This document shows, piece by piece, positions 1 to 7,378 of a stretch of 64,000 nt of DNA (position 1 is the stretch's first letter; the number at the start of each line of letters is the position of its first letter). The notes beneath the pieces were generated by a model. That model saw only the letters and a list, made by a program, of their open reading frames with translations. It was not told the origin of the DNA and made no database searches. The translations under genes were made by a program, and so were the position numbers. This stretch comes from Hyphomicrobiales bacterium (lineage in GTDB: Bacteria > Pseudomonadota > Alphaproteobacteria > Rhizobiales > Beijerinckiaceae): NCBI GenBank assembly GCA_019075865.1, contig JAGXAN010000005.1:186001-250000 (forward strand), given 5' to 3'.

Positions 1-1
1 G

Positions 2-763
2 CTGGCACTTGCCGGGCGCATTGCCTTCCATCCGGCCGGCGGCACCCATCATGGCCAACCAGACCGCGCCAATGGATTCTGCTTCTTTAACGATCCGGTA
101 TTTGCCATTCTCACGCTTTTGGAAGCTGGCCTGCAACGCATTGTCTATGTCGATCTCGATGCCCATCATGGCGATGGCGTCGAGGACGCCTTTGCCGATG
201 AGCCACGCGTATTCACCCTGTCCATGCACGAGCAAGGTCGATGGCCCGGCACTGGCCGGTTGGAGGATCGCCGCCAGGGCCGAGCCCGCAACCTGCCCGT
301 CCCCAAGCGCATCAACGACAGCGAATTTGATTATTTGCTGGAACACGCCATTCTGCCGCAGGTTACGCGATGGCAACCTGAAGCACTGGTTGTCACCTGC
401 GGCACGGATTGCCTCAAGGGCGATCCGCTTTCCAGCATGGAACTAAGTAATGTCGCCTTGTGGCGGGCCGTAAAATCCCTCACCGCGCTCACGGAAGTTT
501 CGGTGATTTTGGGTGGCGGCGGTTATAATCCCTGGACCTTGGCCAGAGCTTGGGCGGGACTTTGGGCGAGCCTTTGCGATTTTCCCATACCCGGGCGACT
601 ACCCGATGCTGCGACGCGGCTATTGGCGGGCCTGTCATGCGATTTGATTGACGATGAAGGCGATATCAATCCATTGTGGCTGACAACACTTCAGGATGCC
701 CCGAACCCCGGCCCCGTCCGCGATGCCATCATTGCCATTGCCAAAGCGACACTTGCGCCTTGA
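2..763 (+). CDS. Histone deacetylase family protein (5' end outside window)
   Basis: This is the C-terminal 253 residues of a class II-type histone deacetylase / acetylpolyamine amidohydrolase family protein. The frame is open from base 2, so the start lies upstream of the window. Visible family motifs are the paired histidines in GGTHHG near residue 17, GFCFFND just after it, the metal-binding segment DLDAHHGDGVEDAF around residue 50, and GGGGYNP late in the protein. The family hydrolyses acetyl-amide bonds with Zn2+; bacterial members include AcuC and acetylpolyamine amidohydrolases. The substrate here cannot be named. It precedes the sulfur-oxidation locus by 75 bp on the same strand, and nothing seen links the two functionally. 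Confidence 0.85.
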   Translation: MALAGRIAFHPAGGTHHGQPDRANGFCFFNDPVFAILTLLEAGLQRIVYVDLDAHHGDGVEDAFADEPRVFTLSMHEQGRWPGTGRLEDRRQGRARNLPVPKRINDSEFDYLLEHAILPQVTRWQPEALVVTCGTDCLKGDPLSSMELSNVALWRAVKSLTALTEVSVILGGGGYNPWTLARAWAGLWASLCDFPIPGRLPDAATRLLAGLSCDLIDDEGDINPLWLTTLQDAPNPGPVRDAIIAIAKATLAP

Positions 764-838
764 AGCTTGCCCAAAAAAGCATTTGCGTTTTTTCAAATTG
801 CAGGCATCTATATTAGAAAAAACGAATAGAGGAACGCC

Positions 839-874
839 ATGGACTGGAGCGCAAGGATGGACTGGAGCGCGCGG
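839..874 (+). repeat. 18-bp tandem duplication spanning the lipS1 start codon
   Basis: Two adjacent 18-bp units, 839-856 and 857-874, differ at only two positions and each encode MDWSAR, so the start codon itself is duplicated in frame. The ribosome binding site sits just before the first copy. Confidence 0.85.
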
Positions 875-1888
875 ATTGGGCAAATCGAAGCGTTGGAGGA
901 TGCGGAGCTGGATGCCGGCCTCATCGCCGACATGCAGGAACTGGCCGCCAGAGGAGAAGCGCGGCCCATCAAGTTTTCGACGCCGACATTCAAAGAGTAT
1001 TCGTCGGGTGAATTGAGTGGCTGCGCCAAGAATTCGTTTCCCGCTTTTTCGGTTACGGCAAGCGCCTGCGCGCTGGATTGCGACCATTGCCAGGCCAAGA
1101 TTCTCGAACCAATGATCCCCGCCACCACCCCGGAAATGCTGGACCAGAAGGTCCGCGATTTGGTGCTGTTGCAGGATTTGCAGGGCTTTTTGCTCTCGGG
1201 CGGCTCCAACAAGCGCAATGAAATCAAATATGAGCGCTATTTCCCGGTGATCGAGAAACTCAAGCATGACTTTCCGCATTTGAAGATCGCCATTCATTCG
1301 GCCCTGACCGATGAACGCCGCGCAAGGTTGATGGCGAGCGCCGGTGTCGATACCGCCATGATGGATGTGATCGGTGCGCAGGATACCATTCGCGACGTCT
1401 ACCACCTCGACCGCAGTGTCGACGACTTTGAGGCGACCCTGGCCGCGCTTTGCGCCACCCGGATGGAAATTGTCCCCCACATCGTCATTGGCCTGCATTA
1501 CGGCCGGATACTGGGCGAAGCCAATGCGCTGGATATTGTCGCGCGCCACAAGGTGCACTCACTGGTTCTGGTTGTCATCATGCCGTTTTATGGTCGCGAC
1601 GGCATGTTCGTAACCCCGCAAACGGCGGATGTCGGACGCATATTTCTGGAGGCCCGCCGCCGCCTGCCGCAAAGTCCGGTGCTACTCGGCTGCGCCCGTC
1701 CCGCCGGCATGCACAAGCGTGTGACCGATGCTTACGCCGTCATGGCCGGGCTTGATGGCATTGCCTTCCCGGCCGAAGGCGCGGTGGCCGTAGCCGACGC
1801 AATCGGACGCCCCTACAGCCAGCAGCACGCCTGTTGCTCGATTAAGGTTGGCGGCGAATCGCCACGCCTTGCCTCGTGTGCGGCATGA
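839..1888 (+). CDS. lipS1: Radical SAM lipoyl synthase component LipS1
   Basis: 349-residue radical SAM protein with the 4Fe-4S cluster motif C-x3-C-x2-C at Cys77, Cys81 and Cys84 (CALDCDHC), and further Cys at 62, in LLGCARP, and in ACCSI near the C-terminus. In sulfur oxidisers with the sHdr pathway, LipS1 and LipS2 together insert the two sulfur atoms into protein-bound octanoate. The assignment rests on the motif plus the neighbours: a LipT-like flavoprotein, a second radical SAM protein and a lipoate ligase follow with start/stop overlaps. A Shine-Dalgarno AGAGGAA lies 4 nt before this ATG. The first six residues (MDWSAR) are duplicated, so an alternative ATG exists at 857. Confidence 0.85.
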   Translation: MDWSARMDWSARIGQIEALEDAELDAGLIADMQELAARGEARPIKFSTPTFKEYSSGELSGCAKNSFPAFSVTASACALDCDHCQAKILEPMIPATTPEMLDQKVRDLVLLQDLQGFLLSGGSNKRNEIKYERYFPVIEKLKHDFPHLKIAIHSALTDERRARLMASAGVDTAMMDVIGAQDTIRDVYHLDRSVDDFEATLAALCATRMEIVPHIVIGLHYGRILGEANALDIVARHKVHSLVLVVIMPFYGRDGMFVTPQTADVGRIFLEARRRLPQSPVLLGCARPAGMHKRVTDAYAVMAGLDGIAFPAEGAVAVADAIGRPYSQQHACCSIKVGGESPRLASCAA

Positions 1889-2997
1889 ATGCCCAAAAAA
1901 ACTATGATCTGATTGTGGTCGGGCTGGGCCCGGCCGGGGCCAGTGCGGCGCAAGCGGCAGCCAAGGCCGGGCTGCGTGTTTTGGCGCTGGATCGCAAACG
2001 CACCGCGGGACTGCCGGTGCAATGCGCCGAATTTGTGCCCGGCCCGATGTCTGGTCATGTCTCGAACCTGAATGCCGCCATTCGCCAGCCCATCCACGCC
2101 ATGGTGACCAGAGTGGAGCGGGATTTGCCGCACCACACCGACGATTTTCGTGGCGCTATGATCGATCGCGCCCAATTTGACCAGAATTTGGTGGATGAGG
2201 CCGCCAAAGCGGGGGTCGAAATCCGCTTTGGCCAATTGGTCAAGGCCGTCACCGCGCAAGGTCTGGTTTTGCAGGATGGCACCCTACTGAACGCGCCAGT
2301 GTTGATTGGTGCCGATGGCCCCCACTCTGCCCTCGGCAAGGCAATCGGTGCCATCAACCATGAATGCGTGGAAACCCGGCAGATCACCGTGGCCCTGCTG
2401 CAAAGCCATGAAGCGACTGACATTTTTCTCTCGCCGGACTATCGCGGCGGCTATGCCTGGCTGTTTCCTAAAGGCGACGTCGCTCATATCGGGCTCGGTG
2501 TTGAGCCTGGCCTGCGCCATCGCCTCAAGCCATTGCTGGCTGTCTTGCACGCGGATATGGTCGCGCAGGGCCGCGTCGGGGCCGAAATTCTGCGCCATAC
2601 GGGCGGTGCCATTCCAGTTGGCGGTCTCATCCGCTGCATCGGCGAAATCGCCGGGCACAAGGTGCTGTTGGCGGGCGACGCAGCCGGGCTCACCAACCCG
2701 GTAACGGGCGCGGGCATTGCCTCGGCTGTGCAATCGGGCCGCATGGCCGGCGAGGCAGCCGCGCAATTTGTGCGTGGCAAGCGAGGCGCCCTGGACGATT
2801 ACGCCGAAGAAATCGACGACGTTTTCGGCCCCTCGCTGAAGCGCGCGGTGTTTCGCCGCGCGAGACTGATGCGCGAGAGCTCCAGCCTTCAGCCCCCCAA
2901 TAACGCGCAATTGCGTGAAAGCTGGATCGCATTCCCCCAATATTGGGAAGCCATGACTGACAATGCCGCCAACCTCAATGAAAGTATCGGCCAATGA
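1885..2997 (+). CDS. lipT: LipT-like FAD-dependent oxidoreductase (geranylgeranyl reductase family)
   Basis: About 370 residues. The N-terminus carries a dinucleotide-binding fold with GLGPAGASAA, and a second flavin motif LAGDAAGLTNPVTGAGIASA lies near residue 260, as in geranylgeranyl-reductase/halogenase-type flavoproteins. Genes of this type sit between lipS1 and lipS2 in sHdr loci and were named LipT; a role in supplying electrons to lipoyl synthesis has been proposed, which is family knowledge and not shown here. I chose the ATG at 1885 because it overlaps the lipS1 stop as ATGA; a GTG nine bases upstream is also in frame. The stop overlaps the next start, also as ATGA. Confidence 0.82.
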   Translation: MNAQKNYDLIVVGLGPAGASAAQAAAKAGLRVLALDRKRTAGLPVQCAEFVPGPMSGHVSNLNAAIRQPIHAMVTRVERDLPHHTDDFRGAMIDRAQFDQNLVDEAAKAGVEIRFGQLVKAVTAQGLVLQDGTLLNAPVLIGADGPHSALGKAIGAINHECVETRQITVALLQSHEATDIFLSPDYRGGYAWLFPKGDVAHIGLGVEPGLRHRLKPLLAVLHADMVAQGRVGAEILRHTGGAIPVGGLIRCIGEIAGHKVLLAGDAAGLTNPVTGAGIASAVQSGRMAGEAAAQFVRGKRGALDDYAEEIDDVFGPSLKRAVFRRARLMRESSSLQPPNNAQLRESWIAFPQYWEAMTDNAANLNESIGQ

Positions 2998-4253
2998 CCT
3001 GCCTCAAACCCGAAGCCCGTATGCCCGCCGCCGCCAATGCCCTTGCCCCTGATTTCAACGCGGCGGCATTGATGAAACCGCGCGCGCCCGCGCCAACCCC
3101 CGGCGAGCGCAAAAATGGTGGGGCGGTCAAGGCCAATGGCGTGTCGCCGCAGGGCTTTTACATGCCCAACAATAACATCCAGACCCCGGAGATGCGCTCT
3201 CCCGATTACGTGCAACTTTCCACCGCCGCTGCCATCACATTGGGCTTGATGCAAGGCAAGATGCACCGCTGCGGTTGCACGCGCTGCCTCAACCTGCTGT
3301 TGACCTACCCGGAAGGTTGCCGCGCCAATTGCGCCTATTGCGGCCTCGCGCGCCACCGCGAAGCGGATCGCGATTACGCCGATCGCAATTTCATTCGCGT
3401 GGACTGGCCGGCGGTGCCCATGGCCCAGATCATCGACATTGTGGCCAAAGACGGTGCCAAAAGCCCGTTTCATCGCATGTGCATTTCGATGATCACCCAC
3501 CCGCGCTCGGATGATGACACATTCAGTGTGCTCAAGGCCTGGACGGACAAGATTGATCCCAAAGCCATTCCGGTATCGATCCTCTCGAACCCCACCACCA
3601 TGCAACGCGCCGATGTTGCCAGATTGAAAGATATGGGCGCCGATATTTTCACGGTGGCGCTGGATGCCGCGACGCCGGAAATCTTTGACGCCACCCGTGG
3701 CAAAGGCGTCAATTCTCCGCATTCCTGGCGCAAATATTGGGAAATCCTCGAAGATGCCCGAGATATTTTCGGGCCGCAAAAATTCGGTGCCCATATCATC
3801 GTTGGCATGGGCGAGACCGAATATGACTCGCTCTCCCTTATCCAGCGCATTGTCGATATGGGCGGCCACAGCCACATGTTCTGCTTCTTTCCGGAAAAAG
3901 GCTCGCTGATGGACCATCTGCCCGCCACCCCGCGCGATCAATGGCGGCGGGTGCAGCTTGGCCGCTACCTGATTGATTATGCCGGCGGCCGGGTGGAGCA
4001 GATGCGCTTTGACGAACAGGGCCGGGTGATTGATTTTGGCATGAGCCAAAGCGAACTCGACCCGATCATCGACAAGGCGGTGGCATTCCGCACCTCCGGT
4101 TGCCCCGGCAAGGTGGCGGAAGATATTTCGGCTTGCGATCGCCCTTACGGCGACTCGCCGCCCAGCAATATCGCCAGCTTTCCATTTCAGCCCAACAAGG
4201 CGGATGTCACCAAAATCCGCCGGCAATTGGCTATTCCCCGAACCCGCAACTGA
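2994..4253 (+). CDS. lipS2: Radical SAM lipoyl synthase component LipS2
   Basis: 419-residue radical SAM protein with C-x3-C-x2-C at Cys109, Cys113 and Cys116 (CRANCAYC) preceded by a second Cys-rich stretch RCGCTRC at about residues 92-98. It is the partner of LipS1 in the two-protein lipoyl synthase found in archaea and sHdr-type sulfur oxidisers. The N-terminal 60 residues are Ala/Pro rich and look poorly structured. The gene starts as ATGA over the lipT stop, and its own stop overlaps a downstream ATG (TGATG), so lipS1-lipT-lipS2-ligase are almost certainly cotranslated. A biotin-synthase-like reading is possible from the motif alone, but context favours LipS2. Confidence 0.85.
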   Translation: MTCLKPEARMPAAANALAPDFNAAALMKPRAPAPTPGERKNGGAVKANGVSPQGFYMPNNNIQTPEMRSPDYVQLSTAAAITLGLMQGKMHRCGCTRCLNLLLTYPEGCRANCAYCGLARHREADRDYADRNFIRVDWPAVPMAQIIDIVAKDGAKSPFHRMCISMITHPRSDDDTFSVLKAWTDKIDPKAIPVSILSNPTTMQRADVARLKDMGADIFTVALDAATPEIFDATRGKGVNSPHSWRKYWEILEDARDIFGPQKFGAHIIVGMGETEYDSLSLIQRIVDMGGHSHMFCFFPEKGSLMDHLPATPRDQWRRVQLGRYLIDYAGGRVEQMRFDEQGRVIDFGMSQSELDPIIDKAVAFRTSGCPGKVAEDISACDRPYGDSPPSNIASFPFQPNKADVTKIRRQLAIPRTRN

Positions 4254-5350
4254 TGCGAGAAAGACGGGAGCGCATGCGCAAGTCGTTTCGGGTCATCGAT
4301 ACCGGATTGCGGGACGGCCGCGCCAACATTGCCTTCGATCAGGCGATGATCGATTTGCACCGCCAGGGTGCCATTCCCGACACTTTCCGGTTTCTGCAAT
4401 TTCGGCCCTCGGCGCTGGTGGGCCGCCATCAGGCTTTGTCGCGCGAAATTCACCTCGATTATTGCCGTGCCCATAACATCCAGCTCGTGCGCCGCATCAC
4501 GGGTGGCGGCGCGCTTTACATGGATTCCGGCCAGTTTGGCTACGAAATGGTATTCCATCGCAACACGCTGGGGCTCAATTCGCTGACCGACCTTGCCCGC
4601 GTCATTTGCGAAGCCGCCGCAGCCGGCCTGCAAAATCTGGGGATCAAGGCAAATTATCGCCCGCGCAATGACATCGAGGTCGATGGCCGCAAGATCAGCG
4701 GAACCGGTGGCTTCTTTGACGGGGATACCTTGATCTATCAAGGCACCCTGCTGGTTGATATGGACCCCGCAACCATGCTGGCCGCCCTGAATGTGCCGCA
4801 GGCCAAACTGGCCAAACGATCCCTCGACTCGGCGCAGCAGCGGGTGGTTACCCTGCGCGAGTTGATGGGCGCGAAACTGCCGGCCATCGACGACATCAAG
4901 GCCGCCATGTTGCGCGGTTTTGCGCAATCGCTGAACATCGAATTCACCAAAGGCGCGATTTCCCCCCAGGAAGAAACCTTGGCCCAGCACCTGTGCGATA
5001 CCGAAATCGGTACGGATGATTTTGTTTTTGAGCTCGACGATCCAGCCGGACAAGCGGGCGTGCGCAGCGCCTCGCACCACGGCCAGGGCGGCACCATCAG
5101 CGCCCATTTGCGCCTCGAGGACAGCCGAATCCGGGAAGTATTGTTCACTGGCGATTTTTTCGTCACCCCGCCGCGCGTCATTCTCGATCTGGAGGGCAGC
5201 TTGCGCGGCACCCCCTGGCGCGACGCGCCCACCAACATTGCCGCGTTTTTCCAAACGGCCCAGATCGGACTGCTATCCGCCAGACCGGAAGAATTTGCGC
5301 AAGCCCTGACCGCAGCCGCCCTCAGCGAAGAAATGAGCGTCACCCATTGA
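4253..5350 (+). CDS. slplAB: Lipoate-protein ligase sLpl(AB), fused A and B domains
   Basis: 365-residue lipoate/octanoate-protein ligase. The BPL/LplA motif RRITGGGALYMD lies at residues 80-91 and the KISGTGGFF segment follows near 155; the C-terminal third corresponds to the accessory LplB-like domain, which is separate in some organisms. In sHdr loci this ligase charges LbpA with octanoate or lipoate before LipS1/S2 act. Two starts are possible: ATG at 4253, overlapping the lipS2 stop as TGATG, or ATG at 4274 with GGGAG a few bases upstream. The longer form is listed. The stop overlaps the TTG start of the next gene. Confidence 0.85.
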   Translation: MRERRERMRKSFRVIDTGLRDGRANIAFDQAMIDLHRQGAIPDTFRFLQFRPSALVGRHQALSREIHLDYCRAHNIQLVRRITGGGALYMDSGQFGYEMVFHRNTLGLNSLTDLARVICEAAAAGLQNLGIKANYRPRNDIEVDGRKISGTGGFFDGDTLIYQGTLLVDMDPATMLAALNVPQAKLAKRSLDSAQQRVVTLRELMGAKLPAIDDIKAAMLRGFAQSLNIEFTKGAISPQEETLAQHLCDTEIGTDDFVFELDDPAGQAGVRSASHHGQGGTISAHLRLEDSRIREVLFTGDFFVTPPRVILDLEGSLRGTPWRDAPTNIAAFFQTAQIGLLSARPEEFAQALTAAALSEEMSVTH

Positions 5351-6045
5351 AGCACCTCACCGTAATCCAGCACACCTCTGCCGATTACCTTGGGCTGATG
5401 GAAGACCATCTTGAAGGCCGGCGCATTGGTTTCAGCTATTTCCGGCCGTTCACCTCGGGCGGTAAATTGCCGGAAGCTGAAGCCATAACCGACGGCTTGA
5501 TCCTTTTGGGGGGCGGCCCCTGGGGCAGCGTGGGGGATCGCATCGTGCCCAATCTCGACGCGGAAATCAGGCTGGCGCGCATGTGCCTGATGCTGGAAAA
5601 GCCGGTTATCGGCATTGGCCTTGGCGCGCAAATCCTCAGCCTGGCGGCCGATGGTGGCGCAAGTCCCGCCCCGCTGCAATTTTCCACCGGCCATGCCCGG
5701 CGCGAACTCGACGATGCGCTCAATGGCTATTTGCCGCTCACCAGCCCGCATGTCGTTTACATGCGCGACCGCCCCGAACCGCCAGCCTATGCGCGCATTC
5801 TGGCACGCGATGAAAGCGGCCACCCCGCCATATTCCAGATTGGTCAATCTGCCATCGGCTTTACCGGCCATCCCGGCTTCAAGCTGGCCATGGCCGAAGA
5901 CCTGGTCATGGAATTTGAAGAATCCCCCGAAAATCCGGCACCCCGCTTCACGGCGCTCGGCCAGATGAAGCACGAAATGGAAGATGCTTTGGTGCCGATC
6001 ATGACCGGCATTATCCAACTTACCGGTTGGATGAATAAAAATTAA
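5347..6045 (+). CDS. Class I glutamine amidotransferase-like protein without catalytic Cys
   Basis: 232 residues with the class I glutamine amidotransferase fold pattern: LLGGGPWGS at about residue 60, the nucleophile-elbow region GIGLGAQ near residue 95, and a GFTGHPGF segment near residue 178. In active enzymes the elbow reads GxCxG. Here the Cys position is Gly, and the Glu normally following the His-Pro pair is also Gly. Glutaminase activity is therefore not expected; a binding or scaffold role is inference. The TTG start overlaps the ligase stop (TTGA), and the N-terminus TVIQHTSADYLG aligns with the family start. Amidotransferase-like genes are known neighbours of sHdr clusters. Confidence 0.75.
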   Translation: MKHLTVIQHTSADYLGLMEDHLEGRRIGFSYFRPFTSGGKLPEAEAITDGLILLGGGPWGSVGDRIVPNLDAEIRLARMCLMLEKPVIGIGLGAQILSLAADGGASPAPLQFSTGHARRELDDALNGYLPLTSPHVVYMRDRPEPPAYARILARDESGHPAIFQIGQSAIGFTGHPGFKLAMAEDLVMEFEESPENPAPRFTALGQMKHEMEDALVPIMTGIIQLTGWMNKN

Positions 6046-6067
6046 CGAAGCCAAGCGAAACGGCCTC

Positions 6068-6104
6068 TTGCTTATGCGATCTTGATGTATTAGGATTTCC
6101 TAAT
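6068..6104 (+). promoter_or_regulatory. Candidate promoter and palindromic operator ahead of the DsrE gene
   Basis: In the 157-bp gap before the DsrE gene, a perfect inverted repeat ATTAGGA-TT-TCCTAAT occupies 6089-6104. A possible promoter, TTGCTT at 6068-6073 and TAGGAT at 6091-6096 with a 17-bp spacer, places the palindrome over the -10 element, as expected for a repressor site. ArsR-type repressors (sHdrR, SoxR) control sulfur-oxidation genes in Hyphomicrobium; that one binds here is inference, and no such gene lies in the window. Confidence 0.5.
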
Positions 6105-6202
6105 AATCGCGACCATGACCCGGATAAATCTGTGTCATCCTCAAAAACAGGTCAGTTCAAACTGGCCAGGTCGCTTGGGAAACGTGCTGTCGGGAGTGTG
6201 GA

Positions 6203-6580
6203 ATGGCAAAAAAGCTATTGATAGTTATGGCGAATACAGACCCCCGCAATGGTGAGGAACTGGGCGCGCCTTTTTTTCAGGCTTCAGTAGCCGCCGCGAT
6301 GGATTATGAAGTCGAAGTAATCTGCACCGCGACCTCCGGCGCCCTGATGAAAAAGGGTGTGGCAGAAAAGCTGTTCGTCAAGCCAGGCTCGCCCAAGACG
6401 GTTTATCAGTTCATTCAGGAAGCACACGAATCGGGTGTGAAATTCTTGTGCTGCTCTCCCAATCTCGACCTTTTCAACATGTCCAAGGAAGACTTGATCC
6501 CCGAATGCACCGGCATTGTCGGGGGCGCTTACCTCATTGAGGAAGTCATGGAAGGCGATTGCAAGGTTTTGACTTATTGA
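6203..6580 (+). CDS. dsrE3C: DsrE3-type sulfurtransferase
   Basis: 125-residue DsrE/DsrF-like protein with adjacent Cys83-Cys84 (FLCCSPN), further Cys at 41, 102 and 119, and the family's N-terminal nucleotide-like strand KKLLIVMANTD. DsrE3-type proteins accept persulfide sulfur from TusA and pass it toward the sHdr complex in the cytoplasm; the DsrE3C protein of Hyphomicrobium denitrificans is known for a matching Cys pair. It is the first gene after the operator gap and is followed after 9 bp by shdrC1, so it likely heads the sHdr transcription unit. The subtype call C rests on the Cys pair and context. GGGAG lies before the ATG. Confidence 0.8.
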   Translation: MAKKLLIVMANTDPRNGEELGAPFFQASVAAAMDYEVEVICTATSGALMKKGVAEKLFVKPGSPKTVYQFIQEAHESGVKFLCCSPNLDLFNMSKEDLIPECTGIVGGAYLIEEVMEGDCKVLTY

Positions 6581-6589
6581 TAGGGCGAG

Positions 6590-7348
6590 ATGACCATGGA
6601 TCATGCACATTCGAGCCGCATTCAAACCTATATTGGTGACCCGCTAACCGATACCCCGCAAATTCCGCGCGCCAAGCTCGAGGAATTGTTTGCCGACATT
6701 CAGGCGGATATGCGGTTTGACCACGAGTTGAACGGCTGCCTCAATTGCGGCATCTGCACCGCAACCTGCCCTGCTGCGCATTACTACGACTTCAGCCCGC
6801 GCGAGATCGTGCAATTGCTGTGGACGGAAAATCTTGAGGGCATTTACGATGCCATGCAGGAGAAAATCTGGTCTTGCGCGCAATGCTACACCTGCGCCGC
6901 CCGCTGCCCGTTCGAAAATTCGCCCGGCGGCCTGATCATGATCATGCGCGAGACTGCGATCAAACACGGCATGGAATCGGCCAAGAACGTGCTGCGCCCG
7001 TTCAGCCGCGTCATGCTGAAGCTGGTTTCCACCGGCAACCAATTGGCACCCGACATGATCACCGCCGACGGCTTTGCCGATTGGGGGCCCAATATTTCCA
7101 AGGTCAACGCGCCGCTTAAAATTCTGCGCAGGGCCATCCCCATGCCAACGCTGAACACGACCGAGACGGCGTGGGAAGTGAATTTGAAAACGTCCGTCGA
7201 ACTGTACACGATCTGGGAAATGACCGGCGTTCTCAACCAGCTTGAGACCATCGATGAAAACCTCTTCGACGTCATCTCCGACATTATGGACGAAAAAAAG
7301 CAGGATTATCAAGATTTCGTCGACGAACAGGCGGATCAGGACGCCTGA
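6590..7348 (+). CDS. shdrC1: sHdrC1, iron-sulfur subunit of the sulfur-oxidising Hdr-like complex
   Basis: 252 residues with two ferredoxin-type cluster motifs, CLNCGICTATCP near residue 48 and CAQCYTCAARCP near residue 98, matching HdrC. It should relay electrons within the cytoplasmic heterodisulfide-reductase-like complex that oxidises protein-bound sulfane sulfur. A purine-rich AGGGCGAG precedes the start; a second ATG lies two codons downstream. The gene order that follows (B1, A, hyp, C2, B2) is that of the sHdr cluster of Hyphomicrobium, which is the main ground for naming the paralogue C1 rather than C2. Confidence 0.9.
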   Translation: MTMDHAHSSRIQTYIGDPLTDTPQIPRAKLEELFADIQADMRFDHELNGCLNCGICTATCPAAHYYDFSPREIVQLLWTENLEGIYDAMQEKIWSCAQCYTCAARCPFENSPGGLIMIMRETAIKHGMESAKNVLRPFSRVMLKLVSTGNQLAPDMITADGFADWGPNISKVNAPLKILRRAIPMPTLNTTETAWEVNLKTSVELYTIWEMTGVLNQLETIDENLFDVISDIMDEKKQDYQDFVDEQADQDA

Positions 7349-7378
7349 TTTCGACGCAAACAACGACAGGAGCAGACC

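Noticed and set aside
635-1558. Minus-strand open frame of about 307 codons opposite lipS1
   Set aside because: It covers the conserved plus-strand histone-deacetylase end and lipS1, and its composition is that of a shadow frame.
2889-4226. Long minus-strand open frame opposite lipS2
   Set aside because: It lies wholly antisense to a radical SAM gene with intact motifs, and its translation has no recognisable domain; long antisense frames are expected in GC-rich DNA.
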